This document shows, piece by piece, positions 53,447-62,551 of a DNA stretch of 64,000 nucleotides (its first letter is position 1; every line of letters starts with the position of its first letter). Source of the stretch: Pseudomonas fluorescens (lineage in GTDB: Bacteria > Pseudomonadota > Gammaproteobacteria > Pseudomonadales > Pseudomonadaceae). The stretch is from NCBI RefSeq assembly GCF_000802965.1, contig NZ_JSAK01000027.1, positions 89,505 to 153,504 of the forward strand, in the 5' to 3' direction. The translations under genes were made by a program, and so were the position numbers. The notes under the pieces are model-generated. The model had not been told where the DNA came from and did no database searches. It was given only the letters and a program-made list of their open reading frames with translations.

Positions 53447-54733
53447 TTACTGGGCGTCGAGTTGCTTGCCACGGGTTTCCGGCAGGCTAAGCGCCGCGAG
53501 GATGACCACGCCGTAGGAAACCGCCGCAAAGGCACCGATTCCTACACTCAGCGGCACTGTCTGGCTGAGCAGGCCGATTAACAGCGGGAACAACGCCGCC
53601 AGCGCCCGACCGATGTTGTAGCAGAAACCCTGGCCCGAACCGCGAATGCGCGTAGGGAACAATTCGGTCAGAAACGCACCCATGCCGCTGAAGATGCCCG
53701 AGGCGAAGAAGCCCAGCGGAAAGCCCAGCCACAGCATCACGCCGTTACTGACTGGCAGTTGGGTGTACAGCAAGACGATGGTGAACGAACCCACCGCGAA
53801 CAGGATGAAGTTCTTTTTGCGCCCGAGGATGTCGGTCAAATAGGCGCTGATGACGTAGCCGACGTAGGAACCAATGATCACCATCGCCAGATAACCGCCG
53901 GTGCCGAGTACGCTCAAACCGCGTTCGTTCTTCAGAAAAGTCGGCAACCAGGACGTGATCGCGTAATAGCCGCCCAATGCGCCAGTGGTCAGCAACGAAG
54001 CGCGAATCGTGGTGAAGAGCATGCCAGGGGCGAAGATCTCGTAGAACTTCGACGGGTTGCTCGGTTCCTGCCTGGCTTTGGCTTCGCGGTAGATTTCCGG
54101 GTCTTTCACCAGGCGGCGCACGAAGATCACGAAAATCGCCGGCACGATGCCGAGGATGAACAGTGCGCGCCAGGCGTCTTCCGGCGGCATGATCGAGAAC
54201 AGCAGCGCATACAGGATCGCCGTCAGTCCCCAGCCCAGCGCCCAACCCGATTGCACCATACCCACGGCCTTGCCACGGTCCTGAGCGCGAATGACTTCGC
54301 CGATCAGCACCGCGCCGGCCGTCCACTCACCGCCGAAGCCGAAGCCCATCAATGTGCGCGCGATCAGCAGCTGCTCGTAGTTTTGCGCGAAACCGCAGAG
54401 GAAGGTGAAGAAGGCAAACCACAGCACCGTCAGTTGCAAGGTGCGCACGCGACCGATGCGGTCAGAGAGAATCCCCGCCACCCAACCACCGATGGCCGAA
54501 GCGATCAGCGTGCTGGTATGAATCAGCCCGGCCTGGCCGGTGGTGATGCCCCACATGGCAATCAGGGTTGGCACCACGAAGCTGAGCATCTGGGTGTCCA
54601 TGCCGTCCAGGCCATAGCCGATCTTGCAGCTCCAGAAGGTGCGGCGTTCCTGCTGATTGATATTGCGATACCAGTCGAAAGGTCCCGGGCGAGCCGAGGC
54701 TTTCGGAATGAAGGGGGTGTCGGGCGCACTCAT
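53447..54733 (-). CDS. MFS transporter (aromatic acid/organic acid symporter-like)
   Basis: A 428-residue major-facilitator protein with about twelve helices; loop 2-3 motif GILSDRIGRVRT near 85-96 and GFGFGGEWTAGAVLIGE near 130-146, the AAHS/sialate-porter pattern. Its place at the head of the pxpABC genes suggests that it imports 5-oxoproline or a compound giving it, which is inference. It is divergent from a LysR gene across 146 bp. Confidence 0.9.
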   Translation of the reverse strand: MSAPDTPFIPKASARPGPFDWYRNINQQERRTFWSCKIGYGLDGMDTQMLSFVVPTLIAMWGITTGQAGLIHTSTLIASAIGGWVAGILSDRIGRVRTLQLTVLWFAFFTFLCGFAQNYEQLLIARTLMGFGFGGEWTAGAVLIGEVIRAQDRGKAVGMVQSGWALGWGLTAILYALLFSIMPPEDAWRALFILGIVPAIFVIFVRRLVKDPEIYREAKARQEPSNPSKFYEIFAPGMLFTTIRASLLTTGALGGYYAITSWLPTFLKNERGLSVLGTGGYLAMVIIGSYVGYVISAYLTDILGRKKNFILFAVGSFTIVLLYTQLPVSNGVMLWLGFPLGFFASGIFSGMGAFLTELFPTRIRGSGQGFCYNIGRALAALFPLLIGLLSQTVPLSVGIGAFAAVSYGVVILAALSLPETRGKQLDAQ

Positions 54734-54879
54734 GGCAAATCTCCGCGCTGATTTTATTGGTATTGTTCTGAGCCCCGACGACGCCTATCGTGGGAACCGG
54801 ATGGCCTGATTCTTGGGCGCCTGCCCCCGCTGCGTCCAACTAATAAAAACCCGCCTTAGGCATAAGAAATCTTTATCCC

Positions 54880-55794
54880 ATGAACCTGAAGTTTCTCGAG
54901 ACCTTCGTCTGGGTCGCACGACTCAAGAGTTTTCGCCTGACCGCCGACAAGCTCTTCACCACCCAGGCGTCGATTTCCAGCCGCATCGCCGTGCTCGAAA
55001 GCGAGCTCGGGGTGAAGTTGTTTTTGCGTGACTCACGCGGCGTGAGCCTGACGCCGGAAGGCTTGAAAGTGCTCGATTACGCCGAGCAGATGATGGACAC
55101 CATGCAGGCGCTCAAGCAGTCGATCGAGACCCGTTCGAGCAAGACCGGTCGCGTGCGCATCGGCGTGATGGACACGGTGATCCATACCTGGCTGAGTCCG
55201 CTGGTGGCGCAGATGACCGATCACTACCCGCTGGTGGAAATCGAGCTGGTGGCCGATACCTCGCTGAACCTCTGCGATCAGCTGCAAAAAGGCTTTCTCG
55301 ATGTGATCCTGCAAACCGACCTGCTGCGCCAGGAAAGCGTGCGCAGCCTGGAACTGGCCAGCCACCCGATGGGCTGGATCGTCGCCAGCAATTCCCTGTA
55401 CAACCGTGAGTATTCGGGCATCGCCGACCTGGCGAATGAGCGGATCATCACTTACTCGAAAAACTCCCATCCGCACCAGGAAGTGCTCGCCTTGATGCAG
55501 GCCAACGGCGTCATGGCGCCGCGATTGAACTGCGTGAATTCGGTGTCGGCAATTACCCGGTTGCTGCGTGACGGCTTCGGCATCGGCGCGCTACCGCCGG
55601 TGCTGGTGGCCGAGGAACTGGCGCGTGGCGAGTTGACCTTGCTGGACATCGAGCAACGACCACCGAATTTGCAGGTGGTGGTGTCGTGGCGGGTGGGCGC
55701 GGAATGGGTCGAGGAGATTGTGGCGTTGTGTCAGCAGGTGCTGGAGGGGTATGCGCGCAGGGTGGGTGAGGGTTACATCGTTTTGAATCGTTGA
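54880..55794 (+). CDS. LysR-family regulator of the pxp operon (probable)
   Basis: LysR-type regulator, 304 residues: HTH at about 3-60 (FRLTADKLFTTQASISSRIAVLE) and an effector domain from about 92. The divergent arrangement with the MFS-pxpABC operon (146-bp gap) makes that operon the likely target, with 5-oxoproline or glutamate-related metabolites as possible effectors. I saw no T-N11-A site convincing enough to list. Confidence 0.9.
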   Translation: MNLKFLETFVWVARLKSFRLTADKLFTTQASISSRIAVLESELGVKLFLRDSRGVSLTPEGLKVLDYAEQMMDTMQALKQSIETRSSKTGRVRIGVMDTVIHTWLSPLVAQMTDHYPLVEIELVADTSLNLCDQLQKGFLDVILQTDLLRQESVRSLELASHPMGWIVASNSLYNREYSGIADLANERIITYSKNSHPHQEVLALMQANGVMAPRLNCVNSVSAITRLLRDGFGIGALPPVLVAEELARGELTLLDIEQRPPNLQVVVSWRVGAEWVEEIVALCQQVLEGYARRVGEGYIVLNR

Positions 55795-55800
55795 AGCAAG

Positions 55801-55891
55801 ATCAAAAGATCGCAGCCTTCGGCAGCTCCTACAGGGGAACGCGTCGGGGGCGGATCCCTGTAGGAGCTGCCGAAGGCTGCGATCTTTTGAT
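55801..55891. repeat. Inverted repeat (GATCGCAGCCT REP family)
   Basis: Arms ATCAAAAGATCGCAGCCTTC and GAAGGCTGCGATCTTTTGAT with inner CTCCTACA/TGTAGGAG pairs. Convergent gene boundary. Confidence 0.85.
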
Positions 55892-55898
55892 GTTGATC

Positions 55899-56441
55899 TT
55901 ACAACCCGCGCAAATCCCGCTCTTCAATCGGCCGGCTCTGGCGCAAACGCTTGCCGCCCAACACCACCCAGTCGATCAAGCGGAACAGGCATTCAATCCC
56001 GAACGACAGCAGTAACGCCCCGCTCATGCCCCAGACCATCGCTTCCGGCGTCAGCAGGATCTGGTAGCTGTAGCCATTCCAGGTTTCCTTGCGGATGTCC
56101 GGATCGGCGGCCAACACCACTTGCAGCAAGCGGATGTACCACGGCCCCTGCATCGCCTGGAATTGCTTGTCCAACGCCACCTGACGAGTCAGCAGGTTAC
56201 TCAGGCTGTCGGCGTCGCTACGGAAAATCGGGTCTTCGCTGGCGCGATAATGCGCCACCAGTGCCTGCATATCGCCCTTGAAGAACTGATTGGCGGTGCC
56301 TTGAAAACCGCTGAGGCTGGCCTGCGCTTCAATCAAATGCGCTTCGACCCGCTTGGCGTAGTCGTTGATGAACCCCGGCACCTGGACACCGATCAACAGG
56401 CCCGCCGCGAACAACACCAGCCGTAGATAACTGAGCAACAT
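55899..56441 (-). CDS. DUF2937-family membrane protein
   Basis: A 180-residue inner-membrane protein: N-terminal helix (about 6-25), a helical extracytoplasmic region, and a second hydrophobic helix (about 133-157), as in DUF2937. No function is known. It lies 12 bp downstream of the amidotransferase gene on the same strand, so the two are probably co-transcribed with the 166-residue membrane gene upstream. Confidence 0.82.
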   Translation of the reverse strand: MLLSYLRLVLFAAGLLIGVQVPGFINDYAKRVEAHLIEAQASLSGFQGTANQFFKGDMQALVAHYRASEDPIFRSDADSLSNLLTRQVALDKQFQAMQGPWYIRLLQVVLAADPDIRKETWNGYSYQILLTPEAMVWGMSGALLLSFGIECLFRLIDWVVLGGKRLRQSRPIEERDLRGL

Positions 56442-56453
56442 GGAGGAGAATCC

Positions 56454-57230
56454 TTATTCGGTCTTGCCCTGGCTGACGCATTCGCCGCGTCGCCACAGGC
56501 TCCATTGGCCCGGTTCGTAGCGGGTCCAGGTTTCGTTTTCGGTCAAGGGTTCGGTAGCGATCACCGTGACCACGTCGTTGGGCGTGGTTTCGGCCTGGAA
56601 GTCGACGATCACATCGACATCCTTCAAGCGGGCCGGGCCGAACGGGGCGCGGCGGGTGATCTGCGCCAGTTTGGTCGAGCAGTAGCAGAACAGCCAGTCG
56701 CCGTCGCTGAGCAGGCAGTTGAACACGCCCTTGCTGCGGTATTCGGCGCAGGCGGCCACCAGGTCCGGCAGCAGTTCTTCGACCTCGACCGGCTCGGGGA
56801 AGGCCGCGCGCACGCGGTTGAGCAAGTCGCAGAACGCCGCTTCGCTATCGGTATCGCCAACGGGGCGATAGAAACTGGCGGTCGGTTGAAAGTCCGCCAA
56901 TTGACCGTTATGGGCGAAACACCAGTTACGGCCCCACAGCTCGCGCACGAACGGATGGGTGTTGGAGAGACAGACTTTGCCGACGTTGGCCTGGCGAATG
57001 TGCCCGATCACCACTTCACTCTTGATCGGATAGCGCTGCACCAGGTTGGCGACTTCCGACTCGCAGCTTGCCGCCGGGTCCTGGAACAGACGCAGGCCAC
57101 GGCCCTCATAGAAGGCAATGCCCCAACCATCACGGTGCGGACCGGTACGGCCGCCGCGCTGCATCAGCCCGGTGAAGCTGAACACGATGTCGGTCGGCAC
57201 ATTGGCGCTCATGCCCAATAACTCACACAT
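56454..57230 (-). CDS. Class II glutamine amidotransferase (YafJ-like)
   Basis: A 258-residue Ntn-type glutamine amidotransferase. The catalytic Cys2 is at the exposed N-terminus (MCELLGM), followed by RGGRTGPHRDGWGIAFY and the NTHPFVR and HNGQL blocks that bind glutamine. No synthase domain is fused, so the acceptor is unknown, as for YafJ. It sits in a possible three-gene run with two membrane proteins. Confidence 0.9.
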   Translation of the reverse strand: MCELLGMSANVPTDIVFSFTGLMQRGGRTGPHRDGWGIAFYEGRGLRLFQDPAASCESEVANLVQRYPIKSEVVIGHIRQANVGKVCLSNTHPFVRELWGRNWCFAHNGQLADFQPTASFYRPVGDTDSEAAFCDLLNRVRAAFPEPVEVEELLPDLVAACAEYRSKGVFNCLLSDGDWLFCYCSTKLAQITRRAPFGPARLKDVDVIVDFQAETTPNDVVTVIATEPLTENETWTRYEPGQWSLWRRGECVSQGKTE

Positions 57231-57262
57231 GCTCGGAATCTCGCTTCAAGCCAGGGGCAACG

Positions 57263-57763
57263 TTACAAACGCGGTTCGACGCGCATACGCTGGGGATTGC
57301 TCGGCACAGGCGGACGACCGTAACGATCATCACCGGCCCCACCGAAAAGGTGTTCTTCTTCCTCCGCTTCTTCGGCACGGGCTGCGGCCTTGGCGGCGGC
57401 CGCCTGTTCCTTGCGCGCATTGGCTTTGCGCTCGATCGGAAAGCGGATCGCCACGAACACCAGGTAAATGCCGAAAGCGATCATGCCGTACATGAACAGA
57501 TCGGAAATCGCCCGCCATGCGTTGTTGCCAACCTTGAACAACAGGTCGAGGGCGGTGATGGCAATGGCCGGGGCGACCTTTTCTTTCACAGGGTCAATGA
57601 TGGTCGGCGAAAACAGCAGCACCGCCACCAGCAAACGCAGTGGCTCACGCAGCCAACGCCACATCCAGCGGGTGATACGCATCCACACCAACAGGCAGCC
57701 CAAAGCGGCAAAGGCGTAGAGGCCCCAAGCGATCAGATAGTCGTTCTCGGTCATGGTGTCCAT
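57263..57763 (-). CDS. Small membrane protein of unknown function
   Basis: A 166-residue protein with about three hydrophobic segments (about 10-27, 41-53 and 89-108) and a charged Ala/Glu-rich tail (KEQAAAAKAAARAEEAEEEE) that may be helical. I do not recognise a family. The ATG at 57763 or three codons later is possible; neither has a strong Shine-Dalgarno. It is 32 bp upstream of the amidotransferase gene. Confidence 0.75.
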   Translation of the reverse strand: MDTMTENDYLIAWGLYAFAALGCLLVWMRITRWMWRWLREPLRLLVAVLLFSPTIIDPVKEKVAPAIAITALDLLFKVGNNAWRAISDLFMYGMIAFGIYLVFVAIRFPIERKANARKEQAAAAKAAARAEEAEEEEHLFGGAGDDRYGRPPVPSNPQRMRVEPRL

Positions 57764-57842
57764 GGCAAGGCAGGCAAAGAGACGCTTATAGTAACGACTT
57801 TTCGCACGTCAGGCTTGCCCAATGGCATCGGTCAAGACGCAG

Positions 57843-57937
57843 CCCTGTAGGAGCAAGCTTGCTCGCGATGAGGTCGGCACATTCAGCATCAATGTTGACA
57901 GTCGGGCCGCCATCGCGAGCAAGCTTGCTCCTACAGG
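57843..57937. repeat. REP pair (GAGCAAGCTTGCTCGCGATG family)
   Basis: Inverted arms CCCTGTAGGAGCAAGCTTGC / GCAAGCTTGCTCCTACAGG. The same family recurs at 62224. Confidence 0.86.
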
Positions 57938-57997
57938 CTCTGCACAGGCCAGCGGTCTGCGAAGCCCCCTATTCCGTACATTGTTCGAGAGCCCTCC

Positions 57998-60052
57998 ATG
58001 TCCCTATCCGCCAACGTTTCCGACGCCCCAATCGCCCACAAGGCCGAAGGCTGCGACCCGTATGCCTGGCTTCAGGAGCGCGACACCGCTGCGGTGCTCG
58101 ACTACCTGAAGGCTGAAAACAGCTATCAGGAGGCGCAAACCGCCGATCAGGCCGAATTGCGCGAAACCCTGTTCGAAGAGATCAAGGGCCGGATTCTCGA
58201 AACCGACCTGTCCCTGCCCTCGCCGTGGGGGCCCTATCTGTATTACACGCGCACCACGGCGGGTGACGAATACGCTCGTCACTACCGCTGCCCACGTCCG
58301 GCAGACGACAGCCTGACCCTCGATGAAAGCCGCGAACAACTGCTGCTGGACCCGAACGCGCTGGCCAACGGCGGTTTCTTCTCACTTGGTGCGTTCAGCA
58401 TCAGCCCGGACCACCAGCGCCTGGCCTACAGCATCGACTCCTCGGGCGATGAGATTTACACGCTGTTCGTGAAGGAATTGTCCGACGGTCGTATCAGCGA
58501 ACTGGAATTCCAGGACTGTGACGGCAGCATGACCTGGGCCAATGACAGCCTGACCCTGTTTTTCGGCGAGCTGGACGACACCCATCGCCCGCACAAGCTG
58601 TACCGCTATCGCCTCGATGGCACGGCGGCCGAAGAAGTGTTCCATGAGACTGACGGCCGCTTCTTCATGCATTGCTACCGCTCAAGTTCCGAGCAGCAAC
58701 TGCTGCTATCCCTGGGCAGCAAGACCACCAGCGAAGTCTGGGTGCTCGACGCCAACCAGCCGCAACAAGCCTTTACCTGCATCGCGCCACGGGTCGAGGA
58801 CCATGAGTACGACGTCGACCACGGCGCGCTCGACGGCGAGTGGACCTGGTTCATTCGCACCAACCGCGACGGTATCAACTTTGCCCTGTACACCGCAGTC
58901 GATACCGGCGTGGCGCCAATCGAGGCAGAGTGGCAGAACCTGATCCCCCACAGCGACACGGTGATGATCGACGGCATGAGCCTGAATGCCGGCGCCATGA
59001 CCCTGAGCCTGCGGGAAGGTGGTCTGCCGATCATCGAAGTCCATCCGCAAGACCTGCCGAGCTACCGGGTACAGCTACCGGATGCAGCGTATAGCCTGCA
59101 CGTGCAAAACAGCCTGGAGTTCGTCAGCGACAGGATTCGCCTGCGCTACGAAGCGTTGAACCGTCCGGCGCAAATCCGCCAATTGCTGCTGACCAACGGC
59201 GAACAGAAAGTCCTCAAGGAAACCCCGGTACTCGGCCCGTTCGACGCCGATGCCTATGTCAGCCAACGTCTGTGGGCGACGGCGCCCGACGGCACGCAGG
59301 TGCCGATTAGCCTTGTGGTCAAACGCGAAGCTCTCGGTAAGCCAACGCCACTCTATCTGTACGGTTATGGCGCCTATGGCGAAAGCCTCGACCCTTGGTT
59401 CTCCCATGCACGCCTCAGCCTGCTGGATCGCGGCATGGCGTTCGCCATCGCGCACGTGCGTGGCGGCGGAGAACTGGGCGAAGCCTGGTATCGCGCCGGC
59501 AAGCAGGAGCACAAACACAACACCTTCAGCGATTTCATTGCCTGCGCCGAACACCTGATCACCAACGGTTTCACCAGCGCGACACAACTGGCGATTAGCG
59601 GCGGCAGTGCCGGCGGCCTGCTGATCGGTGCGGTGCTTAACCAGCGGCCGGAGCTGTTCGGCGCGGCGATTGCCGAAGTGCCGTTCGTCGACGTACTCAA
59701 CACCATGCTCGACCCGGACCTGCCGCTGACCGTCACCGAATACGACGAGTGGGGCAACCCTGAAGAGCCGGATGTCTATGATCGGATCAAGGCCTACGCA
59801 CCGTACGAAAACGTCACCGCACAAGCCTATCCGGCGACCTTGGTGATCGCCGGCTACAACGACAGCCGCGTGCAATATTGGGAAGCGGCAAAATGGGTGG
59901 CCAAATTGCGCGCGACCAAAACCGACACCAACCCCCTGCTGCTCAAGACCGAACTGGGCGCCGGGCATGGCGGTATGAGTGGCCGATATCAAGGATTGCG
60001 TGACGTAGCACTCGAATATGCATTTTTGTTCAAGGTATTGGGCGTTGCCTGA
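57998..60052 (+). CDS. ptrB: Oligopeptidase B
   Basis: Serine peptidase of the prolyl oligopeptidase family, cleaving after basic residues in short peptides; cytoplasmic. The 684-residue protein has an N-terminal beta-propeller and a C-terminal alpha/beta-hydrolase domain with Ser537 (GGSAGG), Asp near 621 (GYNDSRV) and His near 653 (GAGHGG). The length matches E. coli PtrB (about 686). The ATG at 57998 follows GAGCCCTCC; the gene is divergent from the 166-residue membrane protein. Confidence 0.93.
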   Translation: MSLSANVSDAPIAHKAEGCDPYAWLQERDTAAVLDYLKAENSYQEAQTADQAELRETLFEEIKGRILETDLSLPSPWGPYLYYTRTTAGDEYARHYRCPRPADDSLTLDESREQLLLDPNALANGGFFSLGAFSISPDHQRLAYSIDSSGDEIYTLFVKELSDGRISELEFQDCDGSMTWANDSLTLFFGELDDTHRPHKLYRYRLDGTAAEEVFHETDGRFFMHCYRSSSEQQLLLSLGSKTTSEVWVLDANQPQQAFTCIAPRVEDHEYDVDHGALDGEWTWFIRTNRDGINFALYTAVDTGVAPIEAEWQNLIPHSDTVMIDGMSLNAGAMTLSLREGGLPIIEVHPQDLPSYRVQLPDAAYSLHVQNSLEFVSDRIRLRYEALNRPAQIRQLLLTNGEQKVLKETPVLGPFDADAYVSQRLWATAPDGTQVPISLVVKREALGKPTPLYLYGYGAYGESLDPWFSHARLSLLDRGMAFAIAHVRGGGELGEAWYRAGKQEHKHNTFSDFIACAEHLITNGFTSATQLAISGGSAGGLLIGAVLNQRPELFGAAIAEVPFVDVLNTMLDPDLPLTVTEYDEWGNPEEPDVYDRIKAYAPYENVTAQAYPATLVIAGYNDSRVQYWEAAKWVAKLRATKTDTNPLLLKTELGAGHGGMSGRYQGLRDVALEYAFLFKVLGVA

Positions 60053-60112
60053 GGAACTTGGCTTGGTCCTCCGGTCTTAACTCCGGACACCAGTGGCCGA
60101 TACAACGCTGCA

Positions 60113-60198
60113 CCCTGTAGGAGTCGCCGCAGGCTGCGATCTTTTGATCTTGAAAATTAAAGTCAAAAGATCGCAGCCTTCGGCAGCTCCTACAGGGG
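60113..60198. repeat. Inverted repeat (GATCGCAGCCT REP family)
   Basis: Arms CCCTGTAGGAGTCGCCGCAG and AAAAGATCGCAGCCTTCGGC around an AT-rich centre, after ptrB. Confidence 0.82.
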
Positions 60199-60246
60199 TT
60201 TGCGGTAAATCCGGATCAGAACCAGACAACAAAAAGACCGCACGAC

Positions 60247-60720
60247 ATGTCAGAACCGACCTTCCTGAACAACGAAATCCGCGACTGGCTGATGGACTGC
60301 GGCCTGTTCAATCAGCTGCTGCCGGCCGACTTTGCCGCCGCTTCGGGCTACTTCAGCATCAGCACCATCGCCCAGGGCGAAGAAATTTTCCACGAGGGTG
60401 ATGCCGGCAGCTTCATGTGCATCATCCACACCGGCCAGGTGGCGGTGCAAAAAACCACCAGCGACGGGCAACGGGTGACCATCGCCACGTTGCGCAGTGG
60501 CCGCTCGTTCGGCGAAATGGCCGTGCTCGATGGCGAACGCCGCTCGGCCAGTTGCGTCGCCGCGAGCAACTGCCAACTGCTCAACCTGGGCAAGGATTCG
60601 CTGGAAAAGATGCTCAACGATGCCCCGAAAATCGCCGCAAAGATTATCCGCGCACTCGCCGTTTCGCTGTCCAAACGCTTGCGCATGGCCGACGGGCAAT
60701 TGCTCGCGCAGCAGGTTTAA
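60247..60720 (+). CDS. Cyclic nucleotide-binding domain protein
   Basis: A 157-residue protein that is essentially one cNMP-binding domain. The phosphate-binding cassette FGEMAVLDGERRSAS (near 91-105) keeps the Gly-Glu and Arg residues that contact cAMP. No HTH follows, so it is a stand-alone sensor and not a Crp-type regulator. Ligand and partner are unknown. Its stop overlaps that of the convergent proline-rich gene by 4 bp. Confidence 0.9.
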   Translation: MSEPTFLNNEIRDWLMDCGLFNQLLPADFAAASGYFSISTIAQGEEIFHEGDAGSFMCIIHTGQVAVQKTTSDGQRVTIATLRSGRSFGEMAVLDGERRSASCVAASNCQLLNLGKDSLEKMLNDAPKIAAKIIRALAVSLSKRLRMADGQLLAQQV

Positions 60721-61007
60721 CCGCCGGGCGATTTAACTTTTGGTGGATTCTGCTCGATGCCCGGCACCGGTTGATCCTTGGTGGGCGGGCTTGGTCGCTC
60801 GATCGGCACCAACGGCGGACCGCCACTGCCGGGGCCGACTCTGGGCAATGGGGCGGGGCTGATTTGCGGGTACGGCGTTGGCGTCGCGGTGCCAGGCGAG
60901 CCTGGCGTCAGCGCGGGGCTTACGGGAATGCTTTGTAACTGTTGGGCCTGCGCTGCAGTTATCGAGAGCGCGGCCCAGGCAATGACCGTTAGAATGGTGC
61001 GCTTCAT
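60717..61007 (-). CDS. Secreted proline-rich small protein
   Basis: A 96-residue protein with a Sec signal peptide (about 1-21: MKRTIL, hydrophobic core, AQA-Q cleavage). A proline-rich mature region follows with repeated P-S/T-P motifs (for example PTPYPQISPAPLPR, PSPPTKDQP). No fold or function is recognised. It is divergent from the spermidine-synthase-like gene across 96 bp. Confidence 0.78.
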   Translation of the reverse strand: MKRTILTVIAWAALSITAAQAQQLQSIPVSPALTPGSPGTATPTPYPQISPAPLPRVGPGSGGPPLVPIERPSPPTKDQPVPGIEQNPPKVKSPGG

Positions 61008-61103
61008 CAATGGCTCCGTTGGCCTTGTTGTCTGTTGCAGGCTACTCCCAACTGCGTCCGTTTGCCTTCCCCTCTGCTGCCAATTTTTCTTCAAGTGAGT
61101 CCC

Positions 61104-61790
61104 ATGAAACGTTTCGTTCTGCTCGACACCGCCCCAATTCCCGAGAACGGCGGTGCCCTGTGCCTGTTCGAATACGGTGAGGATTTCGTCATCAAGATCC
61201 AGGGCGGCGACGGCGGGCAGCTGATGAACACACGCATGCACGGCTCCGAAGACGCCTTGGCCGAGATCCCCTGCCGCAAGGTCGCCGGTCGCCCGAACTC
61301 ACGGGTATTGATCGGCGGCCTGGGCATGGGATTCACCCTCGCCTCCGCGCTCAAGCACCTGGGCAAGACCGCTGAAGTGGTGGTCGCCGAACTGGTGCCA
61401 GGCGTGGTGGAGTGGAACCGTGGACCGTTAGGCGAAAAGTCCGGCAACCCGCTGCTCGACCCGCGTACCGTGATTCGCATGGATGACGTGGCCAAGGTTC
61501 TGCAAGCCGAGCCGCAGGGTTTCGATGCGATCATGCTCGACGTCGACAACGGCCCCGAAGGCCTGACTCAGCGGGCCAACAGCTGGCTCTACTCCGCCGG
61601 TGGCCTGAGTGCTTGCGCCAAAGCCCTGCGACCGAAAGGCGTGCTGGCGGTCTGGTCGGCCAGCGCGGACCGGCAGTTTTCCGACAAACTGAAAAAAGCC
61701 GGGTTCAAGGCCGAGGAAGTGCAAGTCTTCGCCCACGGCAACAAGGGCACCCGCCACACCATCTGGATTGCCGAGAAGCTCAAGGGCTGA
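61104..61790 (+). CDS. Spermidine synthase-like methyltransferase-fold protein
   Basis: A 228-residue protein with the SpeE/methyltransferase Rossmann fold: a nucleotide-loop VLIGGLGMGFTLA near 69-81, an acidic strand end VVAELVPGVVEW, and DAIMLDVDNGPEG. It lacks the tetramerisation and full polyamine-binding features of SpeE, so it may be a distinct aminopropyl- or methyltransferase-like enzyme. The start at 61104 is preceded by AAGTGAGT; a frame to 61035 adds 23 unlikely residues. Confidence 0.85.
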   Translation: MKRFVLLDTAPIPENGGALCLFEYGEDFVIKIQGGDGGQLMNTRMHGSEDALAEIPCRKVAGRPNSRVLIGGLGMGFTLASALKHLGKTAEVVVAELVPGVVEWNRGPLGEKSGNPLLDPRTVIRMDDVAKVLQAEPQGFDAIMLDVDNGPEGLTQRANSWLYSAGGLSACAKALRPKGVLAVWSASADRQFSDKLKKAGFKAEEVQVFAHGNKGTRHTIWIAEKLKG

Positions 61791-61839
61791 GCTAAACTCA
61801 CTGCATAACCGTCATTAGTCTTTTTACAAAGGTGAACCC

Positions 61840-62211
61840 ATGAGTTCGTCCACCCCGACCAACACCTCGAAGCTGGACCGCATCCTCGCCGACAATCAGC
61901 GCGACAAGGAAATGGGCTACCGCGACAAAGCCCTGAAAATGTACCCGCATGTGTGCGGCCGCTGCGCCCGTGAATTCTCCGGCAAGCGCCTGAGCGAACT
62001 GACCGTGCACCACCGCGATCACAACCACGACAACAATCCGCAGGACGGTTCGAACTGGGAACTGTTGTGCCTGTATTGCCACGACAACGAACACTCGCGT
62101 TACACCGACCAGCAGTATTTCGGCGAAGGCTCGCTGAGCACCCCGAAAATCGCCAAGGCGACGCACAACCCGTTTGCCGCGTTGGCCGGGCTGATGAAAA
62201 AAGAAGACTGA
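61840..62211 (+). CDS. yajD: HNH nuclease-family protein YajD
   Basis: A 123-residue HNH protein close to E. coli YajD (115). It has a CGRC zinc pair (near 39-42), the LTVHHRDHNHDNNPQDGSN HNH core and the second zinc pair CLYCHDNEH. DNA cleavage is possible but the biological role is unknown. It follows the previous gene by 49 bp. Confidence 0.92.
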   Translation: MSSSTPTNTSKLDRILADNQRDKEMGYRDKALKMYPHVCGRCAREFSGKRLSELTVHHRDHNHDNNPQDGSNWELLCLYCHDNEHSRYTDQQYFGEGSLSTPKIAKATHNPFAALAGLMKKED

Positions 62212-62223
62212 ATCCCCACCGGA

Positions 62224-62316
62224 CCTGTAGGAGCAAGCTTGCTCGCGATGGCGATTACACAGGCAACCTCTGTGTTGCCTGACAGTCCGCTATCGCGAGC
62301 AAGCTTGCTCCTACAG
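62224..62316. repeat. REP pair (GAGCAAGCTTGCTCGCGATG family)
   Basis: Inverted arms CCTGTAGGAGCAAGCTTGCTC / GAGCAAGCTTGCTCCTACAG after yajD, the same family as 57843. Confidence 0.86.
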
Positions 62317-62447
62317 CATTTGGTGCGGCAAGTACTGACACCGGACGGCGACAATCTGCCGCCATCGGCAAACAGCTCCCCTCTTCACGCGCGTTAAAAA
62401 GTGTCCTGACCGTTACAGAGCCCCGCCTCGCCCGCCACTCTCCCTGA

Positions 62448-62462
62448 TGGCACTGTTCTTGC
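62448..62462 (+). promoter_or_regulatory. Sigma-54 (RpoN) type promoter
   Basis: TGGCAC-TGTTC-TTGC has GG and GC exactly 10 bp apart, matching the -24/-12 consensus TGGCAC-N5-TTGC. The predicted start is near 62473, about 79 nt before the downstream gene. This is the only strong -24/-12 match I noticed in an intergenic region; the rest of the 340-bp gap holds a REP pair and no gene. Confidence 0.65.
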
Positions 62463-62551
62463 CATGTATCAACGTCAATACACTGAGCCAGTCAAAGTCT
62501 TGACCGCTCATGTCGTCCCTAAACCGCATCGCACATGGACAGGCTCGAGTC

